A stretch of DNA of 59,372 nucleotides from a virus: positions 1 through 59,372 of IMG/VR virus record IMGVR_UViG_3300007510_000006; one strand, 5' to 3'. The position numbers and the translations under genes are program-made. Below the pieces are notes generated by a model that made no database searches, was not told the DNA's origin, and worked only from the letters and a program-made list of their open reading frames with translations. Numbering within the stretch: the stretch's first letter is position 1; each line of letters opens with the position of its first letter. Positions 29,999 to 35,835 of the stretch are shown one piece after another.

Positions 29999-30496
29999 CT
30001 AACTTATTTTATGCGCCAATACCTTTACAAAAAAATCCAAATCCCCGTAACCTTCAATACTATAAGAATCTATAGCGTACCGTTGCCCACCCCATCCCAA
30101 TTCAGCGTCACTTTCTCTATCAAATAAAGTATGATTCGGATGCCCTATTGGGTCATAAATCACATCGTCAAGGCGAAACATAACGTAGTAGGAGCCTTTA
30201 TGAAAGGACCCTGCTGGGAGTTGTTCTATTTCTCCGTAGCGAACTTTACTTGATGGTTCGGCAGAGGTAACAATTCCTAGTAGGCAGGAAGATGAGTCCT
30301 GATAGTCGAGGGTGGACTCCTCCACATAACTATCGAACTCATCAACAAAGAGATCGCCTCCCACTTGCAAATCTCTTTCTACTCTGGAAGGTTTGCCAAA
30401 ATAATAGACTTCACGGGCATGACGATTAAAGAGTCTCAGAAAAGTTTTCTGAGCTACTTTCGCTGATCGCGTACCCTTATTGACTGTTGAAGCCAT
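29999..30496 (-). CDS. head-tail connector-region protein, unknown
   Basis: 165 residues. The ATG overlaps the TAA of the upstream gene (TAATG). It has a basic N-terminus (NKGTRSAKVAQKTFLRLFNR) followed by a beta-rich domain (PAGSFHKGSYYVMFRLDDV). The order capsid, adaptor, stopper, then tail terminator makes it a candidate head-closure or stopper protein by synteny. I do not recognise the family. Confidence 0.55.
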   Translation of the reverse strand: MASTVNKGTRSAKVAQKTFLRLFNRHAREVYYFGKPSRVERDLQVGGDLFVDEFDSYVEESTLDYQDSSSCLLGIVTSAEPSSKVRYGEIEQLPAGSFHKGSYYVMFRLDDVIYDPIGHPNHTLFDRESDAELGWGGQRYAIDSYSIEGYGDLDFFVKVLAHKIS

Positions 30497-30984
30497 TAGT
30501 CCTCTACACCTGTGTCATAAATTGGAATTCTTATGGGCATCATTTTCTTACCTAATTGGTAATCACGCAGCGCAGTTTTATAGTTATCTCTTAATATTTG
30601 AAGATTGGATTTCATGGAATTGATAACACTTTTCTCATCTAGGGAAGCGGGGCCGAGAGTTGTTGACACACCACCACCTTCAGCAATATACGAATAGTAC
30701 TCTGCCTCTAGTATTAGAAGCTGACCAGCAAGACAGTACATGGCCTCCGCTGTATCATTCATTCCAGAAATAAGGTAACTCGTGTAAACATTGTCATCTT
30801 CATCAGTAATATTGTCTGTTCCACCTAAACCAACTGAGTTAAGCCCGGAGTCTTGCTCAATGGCGACTCTTAGCATTTTCTTTAGTTGATTGTCAGTATA
30901 ACGATTCTCATTATCGTCTTCGTTGAAATCACCTATCATGACACGAATTCTGAGAAGCATTATTTCTAATTGAGACAGCGCCAT
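30496..30984 (-). CDS. putative head-tail adaptor protein
   Basis: 162 residues, ATG after AAAGAGG. It is helix-rich: LSQLEIMLLRIRVMIGDFNE and DNENRYTDNQLKKMLRVAIE are the pattern of gp6/gp15-like adaptor proteins (a short helix, the phrase Y-T-D-x-x-L, then an alpha hairpin). The first gene pair after the capsid terminator, it probably binds the portal ring and connects it to the stopper. Moderate confidence from pattern and position. Confidence 0.6.
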   Translation of the reverse strand: MALSQLEIMLLRIRVMIGDFNEDDNENRYTDNQLKKMLRVAIEQDSGLNSVGLGGTDNITDEDDNVYTSYLISGMNDTAEAMYCLAGQLLILEAEYYSYIAEGGGVSTTLGPASLDEKSVINSMKSNLQILRDNYKTALRDYQLGKKMMPIRIPIYDTGVED

Positions 30985-30995
30985 TAGAAACCTCT

Positions 30996-31481
30996 TTAAG
31001 TGTCGTACTCTTCACCAGTTTCAACATCGATGCTAGAGATCTCACCTTCTAGCCTAATGATTCTGGCCTCAATAATCTTTATAAAATCATCTCGACTGCG
31101 TGTGGCGGCTTCCTCAAGCAGTCTCTTTAGGTTTGCTATACCTAACTGTTCTACATGGGTAGAGAAAACAGCCGCCGGGAGAGCAAAATAATTAAACATA
31201 TCTTCGTGAGATAATAATTCTTCACCATCGGCTAGCTTTACTCCATATAGAATGACTTCTCCGTCTTCTGTAATATGAACACTTTCATCTAATTTAAGCC
31301 ACCGCTGTAATTTGCGATCTTTCTGGCAATTAACCCATGCTTTCCAAGTAATTTCAGCTACTTGGCCTGAGGTAATTATCACAGACTTATCGCCGTCCAT
31401 GATGGCAATGTGACCAGCACCCATAACATTCTTTACGCGAACAATCGAATTTGAATCTTGAATTTTAAACACATTACTCAT
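30996..31481 (-). CDS. small structural-region protein, unknown
   Basis: 161 residues from ATG 31481, chosen for its strong SD (GGGAGG). The longer frame starting at 31547 would run through the terminator hairpin. The N-terminal half is beta-rich (SIVRVKNVMGAGHIAIMDGD) and the C-terminal half is a coiled helix (IANLKRLLEEAATRSRDDFI). Its function is not recognised; it sits just after the capsid transcript terminator. Confidence 0.6.
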   Translation of the reverse strand: MSNVFKIQDSNSIVRVKNVMGAGHIAIMDGDKSVIITSGQVAEITWKAWVNCQKDRKLQRWLKLDESVHITEDGEVILYGVKLADGEELLSHEDMFNYFALPAAVFSTHVEQLGIANLKRLLEEAATRSRDDFIKIIEARIIRLEGEISSIDVETGEEYDT

Positions 31482-31506
31482 GTGTCGCCTCCCTTCAAAA
31501 GAAGGT

Positions 31507-31545
31507 CGCCGGGGCGAGAGCAACCTGACGCTCTCGCCCCATATC
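31507..31545 (-). terminator. strong hairpin downstream of major capsid gene
   Basis: A perfect 11-bp inverted repeat, GGGGCGAGAGC (31511-31521) and GCTCTCGCCCC (31530-31540), encloses an 8-nt loop. It lies 20 nt past the capsid stop. A short TTCTTTT tract follows about 6-13 nt beyond the stem on the minus strand, so it may be an imperfect terminator or an mRNA-stabilising 3' hairpin. Confidence 0.75.
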
Positions 31546-31559
31546 AACCTATTTAACTA

Positions 31560-32558
31560 TTAAGTTGCAGCACCCATCTGGATACGGAAGCCACGCTTAA
31601 GCTCAGGATCCTGAGCCAAGACAACGTACTTCTGGTCTCCACCGACGAAGCGTACCGAACGCATGGCTTGGAAGTCAGAGACGGCTTCGATGCCATAAAT
31701 ATTGGCGATCTCACCCATTCTGTCACCGATAATGTAAACATTATTAGTGTCCCAAGTGTAGCGGCCATACTTGTCATCCTGGAATTCAGGGATAGTAATG
31801 ACGTTAGCACCGCGATACTGACCAATCCAACCACGCTTCTGCAGTTCTTCCTTCTGACCTGGAGTCGCCTCGTTGGCGAGGAATCCAGTGAAGTCGCAGA
31901 TCGGCAGTAGATAATCGGCATGGCCGACGATAGCCTTTACGCCACCAGTACGGGCGATGACCTTGCGGAGAGCAAAGTCCAGTGTACCCTTATCGAGTTC
32001 GTAGCCACCAGTATAGATGTAGTTCTCATTACCAGCGTCTGTGTAACCATAGGTACCATCAACATCAACGATGTCATCACCATTGACGTAAGTATGGAGT
32101 TCATTAAGAACCTTGGCCATCTTCTTCTTGGCCAAGATGTCGCGAATACCCTCACGGATACTGGCAACGGAGCCGTAGTTACCATTAATTATATCTTCCT
32201 GATAAAGTTCGATAGTTGCGTTCTCATACTCATCAGGGATATAGACAATGGAACGGCTTTTCTTCAGGCGGAAAGACTGACGAATACCACCGGCAGAAAC
32301 CGTGGTGGCGGTGAAGCCATCAAGATCCTTGAACACAATGCGAGTAGCATTGCGCGGAAGAGTGGTACTCTTCAGAATCAGAGGAGTGAGATCCACATAG
32401 CGGAACTCATCCATTGCCTGACGGGTGATCTCAGCAGCAAACGCATGCCAAGCACCATTCATTTCAGGATTTTTAAAGTCCTCCGCGAGGCGCTTTAGCT
32501 GTTTCTCCAGCTTCGCATCAGCTTCGGATTCCTGAGTTCTGTGACGAATAACATCCAT
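31560..32558 (-). CDS. major capsid protein (HK97 fold)
   Basis: 332 residues, SD GAGGAG. The sequence follows the HK97-like layout: an N-terminal helical arm (ESEADAKLEKQLKRLAEDFK), then an E-loop/P-domain region (KSRSIVYIPDEYENATIELY, KKKMAKVLNELHTY) and an A-domain end (GQYRGANVITIPEFQDDKYG, then NVYIIGDRMGEIANIYG and a strand before VVLAQDPELKRG). It follows the protease/scaffold and decoration-like genes and is followed by a hairpin. An open antisense frame across it is a codon-composition shadow. Confidence 0.9.
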   Translation of the reverse strand: MDVIRHRTQESEADAKLEKQLKRLAEDFKNPEMNGAWHAFAAEITRQAMDEFRYVDLTPLILKSTTLPRNATRIVFKDLDGFTATTVSAGGIRQSFRLKKSRSIVYIPDEYENATIELYQEDIINGNYGSVASIREGIRDILAKKKMAKVLNELHTYVNGDDIVDVDGTYGYTDAGNENYIYTGGYELDKGTLDFALRKVIARTGGVKAIVGHADYLLPICDFTGFLANEATPGQKEELQKRGWIGQYRGANVITIPEFQDDKYGRYTWDTNNVYIIGDRMGEIANIYGIEAVSDFQAMRSVRFVGGDQKYVVLAQDPELKRGFRIQMGAAT

Positions 32559-32576
32559 TATTGTCTACTCCTCAAA

Positions 32577-33143
32577 TTAGTAGTTTACTCTGGCGAACGC
32601 ACCAGTAGTCATGTAGGTAACGTAGCCGTTCTTGTATTCCATGAAGATTGCGCGAGCCTTGCTTGTGGTCGCCTCTGCATAAGTCAGAGTCCACAGTCCC
32701 ATGGCAGGAGCAGCGCCATCAATATACATGGGGTCGCCATAGGCGGCAGCAGCCCATGTGGCTTGAGCGCCAGCAAGACCGGAGGTATTATCGGCGGTCA
32801 CATAGTCCTCAACGATAACACCCGGTTGATTAAGGTCGATACACACAATAGGTGTATTATCTAGGATTTTCTGCCCATAGGCGAACAGTGAGTCCTCATA
32901 CTCGTCTTCGTTGGGCCACTTGTACATGAGGAAGAACATGGCGGTTTCACCAGTAGTGTCTTCCCATACATTGTTGACCGAATCGATACGTTTGACGAAT
33001 TTGCGAGGCTCGAAAACTACGGCAGTTCCGTCCGCAGTGGTGACATCGCTAAGGACGCCAATCTGGCCCTGCCACACAACGCCACGACTCTTGAAGTTGC
33101 CGTTGTGGACAAATTCGGGCGCATTAGGAAAGCTAAGATACAT
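32577..33143 (-). CDS. putative capsid decoration/accessory protein
   Basis: 188 residues, SD AAGGAG. A beta-rich protein with no recognised catalytic motif; its segments IGVLSDVTTADGTAVVFEPR and VEDYVTADNTSGLAGAQATW fit a compact beta-barrel. Its place between scaffold and major capsid gene is the usual one for head decoration proteins (lambda gpD position). The name is inferred by synteny. Confidence 0.6.
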   Translation of the reverse strand: MYLSFPNAPEFVHNGNFKSRGVVWQGQIGVLSDVTTADGTAVVFEPRKFVKRIDSVNNVWEDTTGETAMFFLMYKWPNEDEYEDSLFAYGQKILDNTPIVCIDLNQPGVIVEDYVTADNTSGLAGAQATWAAAAYGDPMYIDGAAPAMGLWTLTYAEATTSKARAIFMEYKNGYVTYMTTGAFARVNY

Positions 33144-33157
33144 GTGTAACTAACTCC

Positions 33158-33877
33158 TTAGTTTTTGTTATAAAGTTCAGGACGTGCGTTTTTGTGAGTT
33201 GCGCGCATTACACGGACAAGCTCCCTAGTATTGGGATCTTTGATGTGGGCAAGAACAATCTCGTCCTCATCTTTTCCGCCTTTTGGCGCACGCTTACGCT
33301 TTTTCGACGCCTCTACTCGTGATTCGGACTCATCATCCTCATCAGTCTCATCTTCGGAAGCCTCAGAATCATTTTCGTCATCTGTGGTATCGTCATCGGT
33401 CTCTTCCTCATCTGTCTCTTCCTCGTCAGCCTTCGCGTCTTTCTCGTCGTCAGCTTCAGAGTCATCGTCAGAATCCTGTTCGTCACCGGCGTCTTCCTTC
33501 TCAGGATCGCCAGCAGTTACTTGAAGAAGAGCCAACTCTTTAATAGCTTCCACATCATCGTCTGATGCTGCCTTAAACAGTTTGACAAACTTTTCTTCCT
33601 GCTCGGAACTCAAGGTAAGTCCAGCCTCTTTCAGAGAAGAGATGTGATCTAGAGCGCGAGCCATAGCATCACGCTCGGCAATATCACTCTCAAGCTCACC
33701 GATCTTCTCGGTTGCTGTTTCAAGCTGATCTTTAAGGGAAGTATTCTCCTCTTTGATCGCCTCAGTTTCAGAATTTTTTTCCATCTCATCAACTTTGGCA
33801 GCGACAGCTTTCTCTAGCTCGGCCTTAAAATACTCTTTGAATTCCTCAGTGTTCTTAATTAGGTCAAAATCTTTCAT
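33158..33877 (-). CDS. capsid scaffold from internal start within the protease gene
   Basis: An internal ATG at 33877, in frame with the protease gene, is preceded by a near-perfect SD (AAAGGAGGAGAT, 8 nt spacing). It would yield 239 residues beginning MKDFDLIKNTEEFKEYFKAE. That product is exactly a scaffold: a long coiled coil (EKNSETEAIKEENTSLKDQL), a very acidic low-complexity tract (DSDDDSEADDEKDAKADEEE and onward), then a basic patch (KKRKRAPKGGK) and a C-terminal capsid-binding-like helix. This matches the lambda C/Nu3 arrangement, in which a nested gene gives scaffold separate from protease. No wet evidence here, but the SD is as strong as any in the window. Confidence 0.7.
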   Translation of the reverse strand: MKDFDLIKNTEEFKEYFKAELEKAVAAKVDEMEKNSETEAIKEENTSLKDQLETATEKIGELESDIAERDAMARALDHISSLKEAGLTLSSEQEEKFVKLFKAASDDDVEAIKELALLQVTAGDPEKEDAGDEQDSDDDSEADDEKDAKADEEETDEEETDDDTTDDENDSEASEDETDEDDESESRVEASKKRKRAPKGGKDEDEIVLAHIKDPNTRELVRVMRATHKNARPELYNKN

Positions 33878-34900
33878 TGAGCTATCTCCTCCTTTAGAAG
33901 AGCTTGAACATCGGGAACACGAAATGTTAGAGTGATCCCAAACAACTTGTTTGTTATCGCTCGCGTAAGAATACAGAGGTCCACGGCTAGCCGCTGCCGC
34001 CATAACCTCTTCTTCGGAGAAATCTTTCAGATCAAGAAGAACTGCGTTATCTTCAGCAGGATGCTTAACATAGGCACCGCCAACGAAAGTAACGCCTAAT
34101 AGTATCCTGCCTGTTGCTGAGGCTTCGTCGTAACGATGCCACAGATGTTCACAATAGTCAATAGGGCTATCGTAAACCTCATTACACTCTGAGCATTGGG
34201 CGCTCTCAAACATGCACTCCATCGAGAACTTAAGTGTTCCCTTTTCTGCTCGTAGTATCAGCAGTTCAGCTTCATCTAAAAACCTATCCTTGTAAAAAAC
34301 AGCAAGAGCTTTGATAGCTTTACGCATCTCATGCTGTCCTTTATCAGAATCATAGACAGTAATATCCACTAACTCTGAATCATAATAGACCCCTTGGATA
34401 TCTTTTAAACCGTGTTCCTCGGTTAAAGGCATACCAATTAGAGTTTTATATGACTTCGCTAGTTCATCTGCAGTGAATTGGTCTTTGTTGGCATTCACGC
34501 CTTCAACAACTAAAATAAGCTCAAGGAGAATTAAATCGTCTCTATCTGCTAAGAGGGCTTTAATCTCCTGACTATTCTCGGATGCGGAGGCAATGTTTTC
34601 TACGGATATTTTCTTCGCTTCAACGAAGACGGCATCTAGCGTAACCTTATTAATATCAGTAGTTTTTCTATTTTTTGGAAGTGCGCTCATGTTCTCTTTT
34701 AGTAGAAATAATTCAACAGCATTCTGTACACTAGAAGCAAAGATTGTATTCTTCTGGGCGTAGCCGTCACTCTTTGAGTAGGAGTGCATCTTATTGAAGA
34801 TGGTAACTGCCTTTTTTCTTAGCACTTCCTTGTTTTCTGTGGGCAGCTTAAGCTCTAGCTCAGAAGTAATTTCATCAATATACCGTGTCTTATAAGACAT
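33158..34900 (-). CDS. capsid maturation protease-scaffold fusion
   Basis: 580 residues, SD TTAGGAG. The N-terminal ~330 residues are a likely head protease: ILVVEGVNANKDQF, then MPLTEEHGLKDIQG with a possible catalytic His, KGTLKFSMECMFE with a possible Ser, and LGVTFVGGAYVKHPAEDNAV. An insertion CSECNEVYDSPIDYCEHLWH looks like a zinc-binding knuckle. The C-terminal 240 residues are scaffold-like (coiled coil, then a run of Asp/Glu). The gene lies between portal and capsid, as in many long-tailed phages. The exact protease family is not certain. Confidence 0.75.
   Translation of the reverse strand: MSYKTRYIDEITSELELKLPTENKEVLRKKAVTIFNKMHSYSKSDGYAQKNTIFASSVQNAVELFLLKENMSALPKNRKTTDINKVTLDAVFVEAKKISVENIASASENSQEIKALLADRDDLILLELILVVEGVNANKDQFTADELAKSYKTLIGMPLTEEHGLKDIQGVYYDSELVDITVYDSDKGQHEMRKAIKALAVFYKDRFLDEAELLILRAEKGTLKFSMECMFESAQCSECNEVYDSPIDYCEHLWHRYDEASATGRILLGVTFVGGAYVKHPAEDNAVLLDLKDFSEEEVMAAAASRGPLYSYASDNKQVVWDHSNISCSRCSSSSKGGDSSMKDFDLIKNTEEFKEYFKAELEKAVAAKVDEMEKNSETEAIKEENTSLKDQLETATEKIGELESDIAERDAMARALDHISSLKEAGLTLSSEQEEKFVKLFKAASDDDVEAIKELALLQVTAGDPEKEDAGDEQDSDDDSEADDEKDAKADEEETDEEETDDDTTDDENDSEASEDETDEDDESESRVEASKKRKRAPKGGKDEDEIVLAHIKDPNTRELVRVMRATHKNARPELYNKN
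33883..33897 (-). promoter_or_regulatory. internal Shine-Dalgarno of the scaffold start
   Basis: The sequence AAAGGAGGAGAT (minus strand) lies 8 nt upstream of the in-frame ATG at 33877-33875 and inside the protease coding frame, where it encodes Ser-Lys-Gly-Gly-Asp. Its match to the anti-SD is better than that of most gene starts in this window. Confidence 0.7.
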
Positions 34901-34922
34901 TGTGACTCCTAATGATTATTTC

Positions 34923-35171
34923 TTAGTGAGAAAGAAGATTGGTAATAATGGCGGTAACTATACTAACAACAAAAGCTACGCCTCCTGATAAAAAACTTAA
35001 TCTAACTTTGAACTCAGTCCTTAACGCAACAAAATTCTCATTCAGCGTTCGGTGTTTCTCGTCCAATGCTTCATAAGCAACATTTAATCTCTCTAGTTCG
35101 GCCAAGACATGCCTTCCCCATTCATTCCAACCGTTGGTGGATGCTCCGGGTTTAAAATCATTTCCATTCAT
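34923..35171 (-). CDS. small C-terminally membrane-anchored protein
   Basis: 82 residues. A polar N-terminus, a coiled coil (GRHVLAELERLNVAYEALDE), then one hydrophobic segment at the C-terminus (about 55-80, LSGGVAFVVSIVTAIITNLL) resemble XhlA/hemolysin-type and holin-accessory proteins. The ATG at 35171 lacks a recognisable SD. The reading frame is the same as that of the preceding GAF gene, which ends in TAG 34 nt upstream with no stop between, so a GAF-membrane fusion by readthrough is possible. Which form is made cannot be told from sequence. Confidence 0.6.
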   Translation of the reverse strand: MNGNDFKPGASTNGWNEWGRHVLAELERLNVAYEALDEKHRTLNENFVALRTEFKVRLSFLSGGVAFVVSIVTAIITNLLSH

Positions 35172-35204
35172 AGTCGTATTTTTCGCTTTCGTAAAGGAAG
35201 TGAT

Positions 35205-35207
35205 CTA
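35205..35207 (-). other. in-frame UAG between GAF and membrane-anchor ORFs
   Basis: The GAF frame ends CCT AGC TAG ATC ACT TCC and stays open through the next ATG (35171) to the TAA at 34925-34923. Suppression would give 298 residues with a C-terminal membrane segment. The match in frame alone has a one-in-three chance, so this is weak on its own. Confidence 0.35.
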
Positions 35208-35819
35208 GCTAGGTTCTTCTAGAATTTTAAACCTAGACCATAAAATTGGAGCAATATGACCGGCAATAATCTGAAGTTTGTGGATATCTCTATCTGTATA
35301 ATCAGTTTCTTTGTTTGCTACGATTAGTATTCCAGTGTAGCCATTGTTGCAGACGAAGGGAACAGTTATATGTCGTAATATTGGTTCATGCCAGAGGGGT
35401 ATTCCCTTGGAGGGTGTGTTACTGTGCCGTAACTTCCCGTCTTGGTACGACTTAGCCCAAGAAGCTCCTGAGTTTTTCCACACATGGAACGGAAATATCA
35501 CATGTTTCCCTCCACACAGATTACAGTCTAGATAGGTTAAGGAGTCTCGCACTTCTTCGTTAATGATATCTTCAGTTATCGAAGGGCATATGGAATTAGT
35601 CCCGTCAAAATACCCAAATAATCCGAACTTGCTTTCAGTCACTTCTAATATAATCTCTAATACTTTATTAAATACTGTGTCGTCAGGCGTATCTAAGAAT
35701 GCTTTGACAATCCTATTTCGGATCTCAAGCTCTTCTATGAAGGCTTGCTCTTTCTCTTCCGCCTTAGTTAGCTTCTCTGTAAGTTCCCTTAACTTCTGAA
35801 GATTCGAATTATTAACCAT
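35205..35819 (-). CDS. GAF-domain protein
   Basis: 204 residues from ATG 35819 (MVNNSNLQKL); an upstream in-frame extension to 35894 would run into the portal gene end. A short coiled coil (LQKLRELTEKLTKAEEKEQA) leads to a complete GAF domain: VFNKVLEIILEVTESKFGLF, KNSGASWAKSYQDGKLRHSN, HITVPFVCNNGYTGILIVAN, and IAGHIAPILWSRF. In bacteria this domain is known from two-component and chemotaxis-like sensors, where it binds small molecules. No kinase, HAMP or output domain is attached. Position inside the portal-capsid block is very unusual. It may sense a host signal, or act on a host sensor kinase; both are inference. Confidence 0.8.
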   Translation of the reverse strand: MVNNSNLQKLRELTEKLTKAEEKEQAFIEELEIRNRIVKAFLDTPDDTVFNKVLEIILEVTESKFGLFGYFDGTNSICPSITEDIINEEVRDSLTYLDCNLCGGKHVIFPFHVWKNSGASWAKSYQDGKLRHSNTPSKGIPLWHEPILRHITVPFVCNNGYTGILIVANKETDYTDRDIHKLQIIAGHIAPILWSRFKILEEPS

Positions 35820-35835
35820 AAATTTATATCCAATG

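Noticed and set aside
31482-31547. N-terminal extension of the gene at 30996
   Set aside because: It would pass through the capsid hairpin; the ATG at 31481 has GGGAGG.
31920-32498. 192-codon plus-strand ORF
   Set aside because: Antisense to the major capsid gene, whose HK97-like sequence is convincing.
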